Positions 17,708 to 27,788 of a stretch of 64,000 nucleotides of DNA are shown piece after piece. The notes beneath the pieces are model-generated. The model was not told the origin of the DNA, searched no databases, and was given only the letters and a program-made list of their open reading frames with translations. How positions within the stretch are numbered: position 1 is the stretch's first letter; every line of letters begins with the position of its first letter. The DNA is from Actinomycetota bacterium. Lineage in GTDB: Bacteria; Actinomycetota; Thermoleophilia; BMS3ABIN01. Both the position numbers and the translations under genes were made by a program. The DNA lies in the NCBI GenBank assembly GCA_016235065.1, contig JACRMB010000001.1, positions 1-64,000 on the forward strand, given 5' to 3'.

Positions 17708-19285
17708 TCAGCGCACCCCGGAAGCGGGATTCAGCTCATACAGCTGCACTGTCGCCGGATATGGCTCACCATGGGAACGATCCTGCCAGGTCCGGCCCTT
17801 GATGCTCAGAAAGTATGCGTGGCTCGCTTCTGACAGGTCCTGGCCTTCGCGGTCGAACGGCATTGTGCGCGATATCAGGATCTGACCGGGGCCGCCGGAT
17901 CGCAGCTCCGGGATGATGCCTGACCAGCCTTCAGCAGGCGAAGTCCGCAGATCGAGATCAGGCCGCCTGCCTTCGACTGCCTGGAGGTAGACCAGCCCGG
18001 TATGAGACTCCCAGTTCGCCAGGATCGCGGCCCCGTCCCCGGCAGTACTGAAAACGGACTCCGCGTATTCGCGCATGGAAGTGTCATCGCTGTGGTCGGC
18101 GAAATCCCAGGCATGAGACAGGCCGATGGCAAGCACTCCGAAGTAGATGAATCCCGTAGCTGCAACCGGCACGAATCTCCAGCGTACCTGACCAAGGTAT
18201 GCATCAGACATGGCCATTATCAGCCAGACAGAAAAACCGGCCCATACGGCGAAGTAGAAGAGCAGCGGCATGTAGTACTGGGCATATACGCCGCTGATGG
18301 CGAAGACGATGAACATGTGTGCGACCATGGCTGCTGCAAGAAAGATGAGTTCCCGGCGGATCCGTTTCAGTGCCGGCCAGACTGCGGGATATAAGAGCAC
18401 GATCGCCGGCCCGAAGACAAGGATGGCGTAGGAAGGATAGAAACCCTCCCTGACAACCTCCCCAAGCTTTCCGGCGAGATCGGCCGGCTCAGGCATGCGG
18501 AAGACTCCGTGCCCGGTACCGCGGGTGTCGCTGACGCTGACGTAACTGAAGAATGCGGATACGGAATCGACCTTGCTGTATTCGACCTCCGGATCCATAG
18601 CGCTTGATAACGGCAGGTAGGCATACAGGCTCAGGCCGGCGCAAAACAGCAGGACTGTGACTGTAGCCGCCCGCGGCCTTAAAAGTTCGCGCCAGGGACC
18701 AAGGAAGAATATCCCGGCCACCAGCACCGGCAGGAAGAACAGCAATGACGGGTGCCAGGCAAGACCAAGGCCGAACAGCAGCGCCCCCACCCAGACCATC
18801 CTGATATCGCCACGCCTGCGCCAGAGGAGCAGTAAGGTCAATTCCGCCGCAATCACTGTCGGTACAGCATTATACGGAGTGGCCACAGAAGCGTGGCCCC
18901 ACCACTGGGCAGCCACCATCAGCGTTACGGCTGACACAAGAGCCGGAAGCATCCTGTCGAAGAGGGTCAGCATGAACCAGTAGACCATCAGCACGCCGGC
19001 GACGCCCATCACCACGGATACAAAGCTCACCCTGGCTGCAAGGTTGCCTGCGGGAACAAGGCTGAACAGATAACCCATGAGGATATAGGCGGGTGAACCT
19101 GGAGGATGGCTGATGCCGAGGGTCGCAGCCGCGGCCTGCCATTCACCAGAATCATGGGCAAGGATATCTGGAGCCAGTGTCGTCGAATAGAGAGCGAGCG
19201 AGGAGATGCCCAGCAGCGCCCCTGCAATCACCCTTGGCCGCTTAAGGCCTCTGGACCGGGATTGCGGCTGGCTGGAATCCTGCAC
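17708..19285 (-). CDS. DUF2723 family membrane glycosyltransferase (GT-C fold)
   Basis: The 525-residue protein begins with a membrane segment and then shows APDILAHDSGEWQAAA and LGISHPPGSPAYILMG, the DUF2723 signature, which resembles protein O-mannosyltransferase-type GT-C enzymes. The Asp in the first loop is the usual catalytic site of such enzymes. At least ten hydrophobic segments follow, and the C-terminal 120 residues are soluble. Donor and acceptor are unknown. It follows ftsK by 12 bases and converges with kimA with only 12 bases between stops and no obvious terminator. Confidence 0.8.
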   Translation of the reverse strand: MQDSSQPQSRSRGLKRPRVIAGALLGISSLALYSTTLAPDILAHDSGEWQAAAATLGISHPPGSPAYILMGYLFSLVPAGNLAARVSFVSVVMGVAGVLMVYWFMLTLFDRMLPALVSAVTLMVAAQWWGHASVATPYNAVPTVIAAELTLLLLWRRRGDIRMVWVGALLFGLGLAWHPSLLFFLPVLVAGIFFLGPWRELLRPRAATVTVLLFCAGLSLYAYLPLSSAMDPEVEYSKVDSVSAFFSYVSVSDTRGTGHGVFRMPEPADLAGKLGEVVREGFYPSYAILVFGPAIVLLYPAVWPALKRIRRELIFLAAAMVAHMFIVFAISGVYAQYYMPLLFYFAVWAGFSVWLIMAMSDAYLGQVRWRFVPVAATGFIYFGVLAIGLSHAWDFADHSDDTSMREYAESVFSTAGDGAAILANWESHTGLVYLQAVEGRRPDLDLRTSPAEGWSGIIPELRSGGPGQILISRTMPFDREGQDLSEASHAYFLSIKGRTWQDRSHGEPYPATVQLYELNPASGVR

Positions 19286-19297
19286 TGTGGATACAGC

Positions 19298-21886
19298 CTA
19301 GTAGCTGTCGTCTTCCGGAGAGCTCTGTGTCTGATCGAGGCTGTCGTCGTAGCCGGCTGCGTCCTGATCCTCCGGCGATATGCCGTAATCATCATCTGCG
19401 GCAGTCGCCGCGCTGTCATGCCGGGAACGCGGCGCATCGTTCAGGATCCGTTCCAGGTCATCTTCACCGATCAGTACCCGCCGGGGCTTGCTGCCTTCGT
19501 AACCGCTGATGACACCGCGGCGCTCGAGCATGTCGACCAGGCGGCCTGCACGGGTGTAACCCACACGCAGACGGCGCTGCAGGATGGAGACAGAAGCGCT
19601 CCCGGCCTCGACGACCAGCCGCATGGCATCAGGCAGCAGCTCGTCCTCGTCGGCAGGCAGCTTGTCGCCGCTTTCCTCTTCCTTCCCTTCAAGCAGTTCA
19701 AAATCAAAATCCGGCTGCTTCTGGCTCTTGCAGCGGTCAGTCAGAAGCTTGATCTCCTCTTCGGAGATGTAAGCTCCCTGTACACGCCTCAGCTGAGACG
19801 AACCCAGCGGGCGGAAGAGCATGTCACCCTGGCCGAGCAGGCTCTCAGCGCCGTTGGTGTCGAGGATGACGCGTGAATCGATCTGCGATGATACAGCGAA
19901 AGCGATCCGCGAAGGCACATTGGCCTTGATCATGCCGGTGATGACGTCCACCGACGGCCGCTGGGTCGCCAGCACCAGGTGGATCCCCACAGCCCGCGAT
20001 TTCTGGGCCAGGCGGATGATGGCTCCTTCAACGTCCGAGGGCGCAACCATCATCAGGTCAGCAAGCTCGTCGACGACGAGAAGGATGTAAGGCAGCGGCT
20101 TCTGATCCCGGCGGATCCGCACCTTGTTGAGTTCGTCGAGCTGCTTGGCCCGGGCCAGCTGCATCTGGCTGTAACGTGATTCCATCTCCTCCACCAGGTT
20201 GGCGAGCACATTGGTCGCGTCCTTCATCACCGTGACCACGGGCGTCAGCAGGTGCGGGATCCCCTCGAAATGGCTGAGCTCGACCCGCTTGGGATCGATA
20301 AGGATCATCCGGACCTGATCGGGCGTGCAGCGCAGCAGCACCGACGAGACCATGCAGTTGATACAGCCGCTCTTGCCCGAGCCGGTGGTGCCGGCGACAA
20401 GAAGGTGTGGCATCTGGGCCAGATCGGCAAATACCGGCTTCCCGGCGATATCCTTGCCGAGCCAGGTCATAAGGGGACCGGAACTCTGGGGGAAATCCTT
20501 GTAGATATCGCCGAGCGTGACCATGTTGGGATTGACGTTGGGAACCTCCACGCCCACGGCGGATTTGCCGGGGATGGGAGCGAGTATGCGGATATCGGTC
20601 GTAGCCAGGGCGTAGGCTATATCGTTTTTGAGGGTGCTCACCTTGTTTACCTTGATGCCCGGCGCCAGTTGCAGTTCATAACGGGTCACCCGGGGGCCGG
20701 ACTCGGTACCCACGACCCGCGCTTCGATGCCGAAGCTGGAAAGGGTCTCCTCGAGTACCCGGCTTACACGGCTGGTGCTGTCGCCGGAGCTGTCCTTGCG
20801 CTCCGTGCTTTTACGCAGCAGCTCGCGCTCGGGAAGCACATAGATGGCAGCCTGTTCCTTTTCCTCCTCAGTGACAGGGAAGAGCTCTTCCTGGACCGCG
20901 GCGGGTTCGTCGCCGATGTCCGCGAAGATATCATCCTGTACTGCATTCTTACCTTCTGCCTCTCCGGCTTCTGCCAGGCCTGTCCCGGTCTCAGGATCCA
21001 CCAGCGCCAGGGCTGGCTTGCCACCGAAGATGTCCGGGTATGTCTGAGCTCCGTCAAGCGGCGCGCTCTCACCATCCACGAGGCCGGCAGCTTCTCCGAG
21101 CGCCGGCCGCTCAGCTACCGCCTGCGGATCTACCCCGAAAGGTACCGACTCTGCCAGTGCCGCCCCGCCACCAGCCGCGGCGACTGCTACCCCGCCCCCG
21201 CCATCGCCTGTGCCGGCCGAGGGCCGCCTCTCAGTCAAGGTATGGCCGAGTTGCCTGGTCGTCCGATGGGCGGAGACCGCAGCCCGGCGAGCTCCCGCTC
21301 CGGTAGCCATCAGCACCACCCGCACCGAAGCGCCGGTGATAAGGAACAGGGACGAGAGCAGAAGGAATATCACAGCGACTGAACTGCCGGCGTCACCGAG
21401 CAGGGAACCGGTGACCCAGTACATGCCGTCGCCGATGATTCCTCCGTGAGATGAAAAATACCCGCTCTGGAAGTAAGCTTCGTGGGCAGGTTCCTCGCCC
21501 AGGAGTGAAAGCGTGTTGGCGCCGAACACCAGGAAGAATGCCGCCAGAAGCAGGCCTATACCGACCTGGAGGCCCAGCGGGCCACGGGGCGCTTCAGGAA
21601 ATATCAGATAGATGCCGGCGATGACGAAGGCGGGCGGCGTCAGGTACGCCATCACTCCGAAAAGATACTGGAGCCCGGATTCGGCGGCGCTACCGGCTAT
21701 GCCGCCGGACCAGCCAAGATAAATCACCAGCGCCAGAAAGGCGCCGGCAAGGATCAGGGCGACGCCACCAAGCTCGCGAACGTGGCGAAGATCCCGCCTG
21801 ACCGCTCCGCTCCGGGGCTTCCCCTTTGAAGTCTTGCGTTTCTTCATCTTCGCAGTCCGCGCCTGTTTTGTCGTCCTGCGTGCCAT
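19298..21886 (-). CDS. ftsK: DNA translocase FtsK/SpoIIIE
   Basis: FtsK pumps chromosomal DNA through the closing septum. Order in the 862 residues: a basic start, four membrane segments (to about 190), an acidic/Ala-rich linker, the alpha-beta motor with Walker A AGTTGSGKSG (about 500) and LLVVDELADLMM, and a C-terminal gamma winged helix (about 755-815, SVSILQRRLRVGYTRAGRLVDMLE) that reads KOPS-like sites. A further acidic Asp/Ser-rich tail of about 40 residues follows. GGGAG precedes ATG 21886. Confidence 0.96.
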   Translation of the reverse strand: MARRTTKQARTAKMKKRKTSKGKPRSGAVRRDLRHVRELGGVALILAGAFLALVIYLGWSGGIAGSAAESGLQYLFGVMAYLTPPAFVIAGIYLIFPEAPRGPLGLQVGIGLLLAAFFLVFGANTLSLLGEEPAHEAYFQSGYFSSHGGIIGDGMYWVTGSLLGDAGSSVAVIFLLLSSLFLITGASVRVVLMATGAGARRAAVSAHRTTRQLGHTLTERRPSAGTGDGGGGVAVAAAGGGAALAESVPFGVDPQAVAERPALGEAAGLVDGESAPLDGAQTYPDIFGGKPALALVDPETGTGLAEAGEAEGKNAVQDDIFADIGDEPAAVQEELFPVTEEEKEQAAIYVLPERELLRKSTERKDSSGDSTSRVSRVLEETLSSFGIEARVVGTESGPRVTRYELQLAPGIKVNKVSTLKNDIAYALATTDIRILAPIPGKSAVGVEVPNVNPNMVTLGDIYKDFPQSSGPLMTWLGKDIAGKPVFADLAQMPHLLVAGTTGSGKSGCINCMVSSVLLRCTPDQVRMILIDPKRVELSHFEGIPHLLTPVVTVMKDATNVLANLVEEMESRYSQMQLARAKQLDELNKVRIRRDQKPLPYILLVVDELADLMMVAPSDVEGAIIRLAQKSRAVGIHLVLATQRPSVDVITGMIKANVPSRIAFAVSSQIDSRVILDTNGAESLLGQGDMLFRPLGSSQLRRVQGAYISEEEIKLLTDRCKSQKQPDFDFELLEGKEEESGDKLPADEDELLPDAMRLVVEAGSASVSILQRRLRVGYTRAGRLVDMLERRGVISGYEGSKPRRVLIGEDDLERILNDAPRSRHDSAATAADDDYGISPEDQDAAGYDDSLDQTQSSPEDDSY

Positions 21887-21930
21887 CTCTCTCCCTTTTC
21901 CTTGATTCCCTTATGCTACCGGAGCGCCCG

Positions 21931-23649
21931 TCAGACCTCGACTACTATCACCATGATCAGCGGACGTTTTTTTGTCTTCTTGTAAAGGAACTTGGCCAGA
22001 CGGCTGTGGATATGCTCCTGCAGCAGCCCGGGATCGGTGATCGCCAGCTTCGCGCTATCGTTCATGATCTGCTTCACCAGCTGCTTGCATTCCTTCATCA
22101 GCTCGCGGCGGTTGCCCATGTAGACGAAGCCCTTGGCGGTGACGTCAGGCGGTGAGACGATGGAGCCATCCTGCTCGCGTACGGGCGCAACGACGATGAA
22201 GGTGCCGTCCCGCGAGAGCTTCTGGCGGTCTCGCAAGGTAACATCCTGGATGTCGCCCACGTCCAGACCGTCGACGAAGGTCATACCGGCATCGATCTTG
22301 TCCACTATACTAACCCGCCCGTCGGACGCCTGGACCACATCGCCGTTGGACGCCATTATTATCCGCTTCTTGCTCATGCCCATCTCCTGCGCCAGCTCCG
22401 AATGGAAATAGAGATGCCGGTATTCACCATGGATCGGCATGAAATATTTGGGCTGGGTCAGGTTGATCACCATCTTCAGCTCTTCCCGTGAAGCATGCCC
22501 GGATACGTGCACCGCAGCCACCGATTCATAGATGACCTTGACGCCCCTTTTGAAAAGCCGGTTGATGACGGTATGGACGCTGACCTCGTTGCCGGGCACC
22601 GGCTTGGCCGAAAGGATGACCGTATCGCCCGGTTCCAGCTTCACCTTCTTGTGGTCACCAAAGGCCATGCGGGTGAGCGCCGCCAGCGGCTCGCCCTGGC
22701 TGCCGCTGGAAAGGATCACTATCTTGGAAGGCTTGTAATCGTTGATCTCACCCAGGCTGATCAGCATGTCGTCGGGTATGTTCAGGTAACCCAGGTCCCT
22801 GGCCGTCTGGGCGTTGCGCACCATGGAACGTCCGACGATCGCCAGTTTGCGCCTGTGTTTTCGCGCCACATCGACGATCTGCTGGATCCGGTGTATATGC
22901 GAGGCGAATGAGGCAGCGATTATGCGCCCCTGCGCCAGGCTGAATGCCTGCTCAAGTGACTTGCTTACCGACTTTTCCGGACCGGTGACGCCCTCCACTT
23001 CGGCATTGGTGCTGTCGGACATCAGCAACAGGACCCCCTGAGTCCCCAGCTCCCCGAATTTACCCATGTTAGTGCGGCGCCCGTCGATGGGATTAGGGTC
23101 GAGCTTGAAATCGCCAGTATGGACGACTGTCCCGACCGGCGTCGTCACCGCCAGCGCCACCCCATCAGGGATGCTGTGAGTGACGCTGATGAAGTCACAT
23201 TGGAACGGCCCGATCTGCTGCGGCTGATCGGCGACTATCTCGCGCAGTTCTACCACGTCCCTCAGGCCATGCTCTTCGAGTTTGTTGCCGACGAGCCCGA
23301 GGGTCAGCCTGGTACCGTAGACCGGCACGTTGATCTCCCGCAGGAAGAAAGGCAGGGCGCCGACGTGATCCTCGTGGCCATGGGTGAGCAGCACTGCCTC
23401 GACCTGATCGGCCCGGTCCCTGATGTAGGAAAAATCGGGGATGATCAGGTCGATCCCCAGGAGTTCGTCCTTGGGAAAGCTTAGTCCGGCATCGATGACC
23501 AGCATTCGGCCATCGTATTCCATGATCATCATATTCTTGCCGATCTCGCCGAGACCGCCAAGCGGGATTATTTTCAGTTTGGGTCTACTTGATATGGGAT
23601 GTCTCCGTTTCTGGAAGAATAAGGCGCGCTGCCCTGACGGCAGCAACAC
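21931..23649 (-). CDS. rnj: Ribonuclease J
   Basis: RNase J is a metallo-beta-lactamase/beta-CASP ribonuclease with 5' exo- and endo-activity. KIIPLGGLGEIGKNM and the zinc motif THGHEDHVG (about 88-96) are intact, as are SDSTNAE and the C-terminal HVSGHA. The start is uncertain: GTG 23649 adds about 25 residues before the usual SKLKIIPLGG and has no clear Shine-Dalgarno. RNase Y at the other end of the window means both decay enzymes are present. It is followed by ftsK after 44 bases. Confidence 0.95.
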   Translation of the reverse strand: MLLPSGQRALFFQKRRHPISSRPKLKIIPLGGLGEIGKNMMIMEYDGRMLVIDAGLSFPKDELLGIDLIIPDFSYIRDRADQVEAVLLTHGHEDHVGALPFFLREINVPVYGTRLTLGLVGNKLEEHGLRDVVELREIVADQPQQIGPFQCDFISVTHSIPDGVALAVTTPVGTVVHTGDFKLDPNPIDGRRTNMGKFGELGTQGVLLLMSDSTNAEVEGVTGPEKSVSKSLEQAFSLAQGRIIAASFASHIHRIQQIVDVARKHRRKLAIVGRSMVRNAQTARDLGYLNIPDDMLISLGEINDYKPSKIVILSSGSQGEPLAALTRMAFGDHKKVKLEPGDTVILSAKPVPGNEVSVHTVINRLFKRGVKVIYESVAAVHVSGHASREELKMVINLTQPKYFMPIHGEYRHLYFHSELAQEMGMSKKRIIMASNGDVVQASDGRVSIVDKIDAGMTFVDGLDVGDIQDVTLRDRQKLSRDGTFIVVAPVREQDGSIVSPPDVTAKGFVYMGNRRELMKECKQLVKQIMNDSAKLAITDPGLLQEHIHSRLAKFLYKKTKKRPLIMVIVVEV

Positions 23650-23721
23650 ATGAGGGCATCAGTGCCCTGAACAATGATTTCGCTTCGGGTGGGGTAAATC
23701 CTGCCTGAAACTGCAGCCGGT

Positions 23722-24621
23722 TCAGGCTGGCTGGGATACCATGTCCAGTTCCTCAAGGACCTTTCTCAGTTCGGCCGTCTCATCCTCGGTAGCCGGAACC
23801 AGGGGCAGGCGGACGCTGCCGACGTTGTGGCCCATCATGTTGAGGGCGGACTTGATCATGATCGGGTTGGCGGTTATGAACAGCACGTCGTAAAGGGGCT
23901 TCAGCCTGTCATCGATAGCCCGCGCTTCATCGATCTTGCCGGCGCGGTGAAGCTCGACCATGCGCTTCATCTGGGGGCCGACGATATGAGATGCAACGCA
24001 GATGCCTCCCCAGCCGCCCATCTCCAGCAGCGGGAAGAGCATGTCATCGTTACCGGCGTAGAGACCCATGTCGCATAGCTCTGTCAGCCTGCGGGACTCG
24101 GCCAGGTCAGGATTGGCCTGCTTGACGGCGACGATGTTCTCGATCTCGTTGAGTTCACAGAGCGTATCAGGATCGATGTTGACCACGCAGCGCCCGGGGA
24201 TATTGTAGAGAATGACCGGCTTGCCGTCGGCGGCGTCGGCGAGCGCCTTGAAATGCTCGATCAGACCGGCACGCGGCGGCTTGTTGTAATAGGGAGTCAC
24301 CGCCAGGATAGCGTCTATGCCCTTCTCGCTTGCCCTCCGCGTCAGTTCGATGCTGTGGGCTGTATCGTTGGAACCAGTGCCGGCTATGACCGTGCCGCGG
24401 CCGGCGACCGCGTCGCAGACGACCCGGATGAGATCGATCTTCTCGTTATCGGTGAGCGTCGGCGATTCACCCGTAGTGCCGCTGACCACGAGGCCGTCCG
24501 AACCGTTTTCCACCAGGTAGCTCGCCAGGGCGGCTGTGCCCTCAAAATTAACGGTGCCATCCTTATGGAACGATGTCACCATGGCTGTGAGTATGTCTCC
24601 GACTGATTTATTCATAGCCAC
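23722..24621 (-). CDS. dapA: 4-Hydroxy-tetrahydrodipicolinate synthase
   Basis: DapA condenses pyruvate with aspartate semialdehyde, the first step of the lysine/diaminopimelate branch. The 299-residue TIM barrel shows GTTGESPTL, the YNIPGR Tyr (about 137) and the Schiff-base Lys in VAVKQAN (about 165). An in-frame ATG two codons later is an equally possible start. dapB precedes it by 14 bases, so the two steps are co-transcribed. Confidence 0.96.
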   Translation of the reverse strand: MAMNKSVGDILTAMVTSFHKDGTVNFEGTAALASYLVENGSDGLVVSGTTGESPTLTDNEKIDLIRVVCDAVAGRGTVIAGTGSNDTAHSIELTRRASEKGIDAILAVTPYYNKPPRAGLIEHFKALADAADGKPVILYNIPGRCVVNIDPDTLCELNEIENIVAVKQANPDLAESRRLTELCDMGLYAGNDDMLFPLLEMGGWGGICVASHIVGPQMKRMVELHRAGKIDEARAIDDRLKPLYDVLFITANPIMIKSALNMMGHNVGSVRLPLVPATEDETAELRKVLEELDMVSQPA

Positions 24622-24635
24622 GTATTATTTCAGAT

Positions 24636-25415
24636 TTATAGCAGCTTCTCCAGTCCAATCACGAGATGATCCTCGAGATCGGCTACACGCCTCACGGCCA
24701 GGACGACTCCCGGCATGAAAGAATCGCGCGATATGGAGTCATGGCGGAGTGAGAGCGTCTGGCCCTTGCCACCGAATATCACTTCCTGGTGGGCCACCAG
24801 GCCCGGCAGCCGTACGCTATGGATCGGTATCCCCTTGTGGATCACGCCGCGGGCTGCGCTGTTTTGGGGGCCTGGGAGCTCCGGTGATTCATTGCGTTCG
24901 GCCGAGATCAGCTCAGCAGTCCTGAGGGAAGTACCGGAGGGCGCGTCGAGTTTCTGGTCGTGGTGAAGCTCCACTATCTCGCAATGAGGCATGTGGCGGG
25001 CGATCATCCTGCCAGCCTCCATCATCAGGACCGCGCCGATGGCGAAATTAGGCGCCAGGAAACAGTTGCGCCCGACGGCGCGGGCTTTGTTCTCGAGGCT
25101 TGTGATATCGGCCTCGGACAGACCGGTGGTACCGACAACACAATGTATGTCGCCCTCCAGACAGGTGGCCACGCTTTCATAGACAGCCGCCGGCGTGGTG
25201 AAATCTACCGCCACATCGCACTTCTGCTGCTCGATGCATTCCGCCAGTGACCCGTACAGCGGCACGCCTTCGAGCTTGAATGCGTCCCGTCCGCCCGCTG
25301 TAGCGAAAGCAGTATCCACAGCCGCCGAGAGGACCATGTCCTCTTCCGCCATCACAGCATCGCAGGTAGTGCGGCCCATCTTGCCGAGAGCTCCGTTGAC
25401 AAGCACCTTGATCAT
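24636..25415 (-). CDS. dapB: 4-Hydroxy-tetrahydrodipicolinate reductase
   Basis: DapB reduces the DapA product using NAD(P)H. Starting at ATG 25415 (AAGGAG 5 nt upstream) gives 259 aa beginning MIKVLVNGALGKMGR, the nucleotide-binding loop. The open frame reaches 25514, but that extension overlaps the upstream gene and is unlike DapB. The catalytic motif ELHHDQKLDAPSGT is present. It lies 13 bases after the prenyl synthase. Confidence 0.96.
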   Translation of the reverse strand: MIKVLVNGALGKMGRTTCDAVMAEEDMVLSAAVDTAFATAGGRDAFKLEGVPLYGSLAECIEQQKCDVAVDFTTPAAVYESVATCLEGDIHCVVGTTGLSEADITSLENKARAVGRNCFLAPNFAIGAVLMMEAGRMIARHMPHCEIVELHHDQKLDAPSGTSLRTAELISAERNESPELPGPQNSAARGVIHKGIPIHSVRLPGLVAHQEVIFGGKGQTLSLRHDSISRDSFMPGVVLAVRRVADLEDHLVIGLEKLL

Positions 25416-25428
25416 GCCATCTCCTTCG

Positions 25429-26418
25429 TCATGCCTTGCGGTCCACCGCCATGCCGGCGACGAGCGCCAGCGGCGCTGATTCGATCTCACCAGACGCGCG
25501 TTCAAGTTCCGCAATTGCCAGGCTTATCTGCGAAAGCGCCTCATCCCTGGCTTCATCGATCGCCCCGGTGGCCGCTACGCGTTTGCATACCTCATCGATA
25601 TCCGCCTCGCCGGCACCGGCCTCAAGTAGAGACACCAGGGAATCATCCCTGGCCAGAGCAAGTGCCAGCGGCAGTGTCACGGTTCCATCCTTCAGGTCGG
25701 TCCCGGCCCGCTTGCCGGCTACGGCAGCGTCAGCGGTAAAGTCGAGTATATCGTCCGCGATCTGAAATGCCAGCCCCAGGTGAAGCCCGAACCGGTCCAT
25801 AGCCAGGATTGTCTCCTGCGTGCAGCCCGAAAGGGTTGCTCCCAGCATACAGGCCGCGGAAAAGAGGCCCGAGGTCTTGAGCCGGCAGCGTTCCAGATAT
25901 GCCGCCTGCGACAGGCTGTAATCACGCGTCTGCTCCATCTGCATCAGCTCTCCAAGACTAAGCCCGACGCTGGCGCTGGTGAGTATCGAGACAGCCGCAG
26001 GAGACCCGGCCCCGGTCAAAATCCTGAAGGCTGATGAGAAGAGAAAATCGCCAGCCGCCACGCCTGCCGGTTCACCATAGCTGTGTGCCGGTGTCGGCTG
26101 GCCCCGCCTGAGTTCCGCGCCATCCAGGATGTCATCGTGGACGAGAGTCGCGGAGTGGACAAGTTCGATAGCAACAGCAGCGGCGAGATGCTCTTCGCCG
26201 ATCTCGACACCCTTGCCGACTGAAAGGAACACCAGCAGCGGACGCATCCGCTTCCCTCCGGCTGCGATGGTAAGCGAGCTGGCTGAGCCCAATGTCCCTC
26301 CCGGCAACGTGCAGACTGTTGCAAGTCGGCGCTCACACTCAGCCATGGGCTCGGCGAACCGTACCCAGTGTTCAGCCTTGAAGCGTTCCATCGGCGTCGG
26401 TGAGGCGGCGGCGCTCAC
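25429..26418 (-). CDS. Polyprenyl diphosphate synthase, long-chain trans type
   Basis: Both Asp-rich motifs for binding allylic and isopentenyl diphosphates are present: HDDILDGAELRRG (about 93) and FQIADDILDF (about 221). At 329 aa it fits heptaprenyl/octaprenyl-type synthases that make the menaquinone side chain. Small residues upstream of the first motif agree with a long product, but the exact length cannot be read. It directly follows menG, supporting a quinone role. Confidence 0.93.
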   Translation of the reverse strand: MSAAASPTPMERFKAEHWVRFAEPMAECERRLATVCTLPGGTLGSASSLTIAAGGKRMRPLLVFLSVGKGVEIGEEHLAAAVAIELVHSATLVHDDILDGAELRRGQPTPAHSYGEPAGVAAGDFLFSSAFRILTGAGSPAAVSILTSASVGLSLGELMQMEQTRDYSLSQAAYLERCRLKTSGLFSAACMLGATLSGCTQETILAMDRFGLHLGLAFQIADDILDFTADAAVAGKRAGTDLKDGTVTLPLALALARDDSLVSLLEAGAGEADIDEVCKRVAATGAIDEARDEALSQISLAIAELERASGEIESAPLALVAGMAVDRKA

Positions 26419-26443
26419 GCGTTCCCCCAGTGAACATCGATAC

Positions 26444-27109
26444 TCATACGGTCCCCCAATGCACGGCTATTATGCTGCCGGCGAGCAGCAGATATCCGAC
26501 ATCCTTAAGGCCCGCCTCTTCCATGATCGCTTTCAGCTCCGGAGCCGGAGGGAACCGGCGCACTGAGGAAGGCAGATATGTGTAGGCTGAGTTATGCCTT
26601 GCCACCAGGCGGCCGACCGCTGGCACCAGCCGGTCGAACCAGACTCCATAAAATCTTTTGAAAGGTTCGCGCGATGGCTGGGTTATCTCGAGACAGACAA
26701 CATGCCCGCCTGGCTTGACCACCCGCGACATCTCCGAGAATACTCCCTTGATATCCTTGATGTTGCGCACACCAAAGCCGACCGTCGCGGCGTCGAAACG
26801 GTCGTCGTCGAACTCGATATCGGTGGCGTCACCCCAGCGGAAATCCACAGGCTTGCCCTTTTGCCGAGATTTCTCCCTGGCGACCTCGAGCATCCGCCGG
26901 CTGAAATCGATGCCGGTGACAGAACCCATCGGTCCCACAGCATCGGCAAGAGCAAAGGAGAAGTCGCCGGTGCCGCAGCAACAGTCGAGGGCGGAGTTGC
27001 CTGATTCAAGCCCGGTCATCCCCACAGCGACACGCCGCCAGCGATGGTGCATGCCAGCGGTCATGATCGTGTTCATCAGGTCATAGCGGCGAGCGATGCC
27101 GCCGAACAT
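26444..27109 (-). CDS. menG: Demethylmenaquinone methyltransferase (MenG/UbiE)
   Basis: This SAM-dependent C-methyltransferase performs the last step of menaquinone synthesis. MFGGIARRYDLMNTIMTAG, DCCCGTGDF (SAM site) and TVGFGVRNI are diagnostic of the family. ATG 27109 has GGGAGG upstream. At 221 aa it is slightly short at the N-terminus compared with UbiE. It lies between ubiX and the prenyl synthase. Confidence 0.94.
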   Translation of the reverse strand: MFGGIARRYDLMNTIMTAGMHHRWRRVAVGMTGLESGNSALDCCCGTGDFSFALADAVGPMGSVTGIDFSRRMLEVAREKSRQKGKPVDFRWGDATDIEFDDDRFDAATVGFGVRNIKDIKGVFSEMSRVVKPGGHVVCLEITQPSREPFKRFYGVWFDRLVPAVGRLVARHNSAYTYLPSSVRRFPPAPELKAIMEEAGLKDVGYLLLAGSIIAVHWGTV

Positions 27110-27168
27110 CGACCTGACCCTCCCGGGTTCAGGATCTGCCAGGGACGGACCGGTTTTCGGTCCGGTGC

Positions 27169-27777
27169 TCAGCTCCCCTGCCAGCGTTCAAACAGGTCGT
27201 TGTGGACGCCCAGCGAGTCGAGCACCTTGCCAACCACAAAATCGACGAGATCGTCGATCGTCTCCGGCTGATGGTAGAAGCCTGGCATGGCAGGGATCAG
27301 CAGCGCTCCTGCGCTCTTGACCCGCAGCATGTTCCTGATATGGATCTCACTGAGAGGCGTCTCCCGGGGAACCAGCGCCAGCGGCCGCGATTCCTTGAGC
27401 ATGACATCCGCGACCCTGTGAATAAGATTGCGGGTAACGCCAGAGGCGATGCTCGCCAGGGTGGACATGGAGCAGGGACAGACGACAGCGGCGTCTGCCA
27501 GGGAGCTGCCGCTGGCAAAAACGCTGGCCATATCGTGCGGATCCGCCAGCGCGACGTCATCCTCGCTGATATTGTGCCGTTCCAGAAAGGCGGCGATCAC
27601 CATATCGCGCTCTGCCTTGCCCTCGCCGATAGCTGACTTCTCTTCATGGCGCATCACCTCAATGGCGCCATCAGAAACGCAGGCAGTGATATCGATCGCG
27701 GATTCCGTTAGAGCCTTAAGGAGACGGCCGCCATAGATGGAGCCGCTGGCGCCGCTTATGCCAACAAAGATCTTCAT
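27169..27777 (-). CDS. ubiX: Flavin prenyltransferase UbiX
   Basis: UbiX makes prenylated FMN for UbiD-type decarboxylases. The 202 residues begin KIFVGISGASGSIYGGRLL, the FMN-binding start, and include CPCSMSTLASIASGV and LVPRETPLSEIHIRNM. No ubiD partner lies in the window. Next to menG it probably serves menaquinone synthesis, possibly the futalosine route. A small hairpin (27146-27163) lies between ubiX and menG. Confidence 0.94.
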   Translation of the reverse strand: MKIFVGISGASGSIYGGRLLKALTESAIDITACVSDGAIEVMRHEEKSAIGEGKAERDMVIAAFLERHNISEDDVALADPHDMASVFASGSSLADAAVVCPCSMSTLASIASGVTRNLIHRVADVMLKESRPLALVPRETPLSEIHIRNMLRVKSAGALLIPAMPGFYHQPETIDDLVDFVVGKVLDSLGVHNDLFERWQGS

Positions 27778-27788
27778 AGGCCCAAAGT

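Noticed and set aside
20252-21382. Long plus-strand frame opposite ftsK
   Set aside because: It is antisense to a well-supported FtsK and encodes low-complexity shadow protein without family features.
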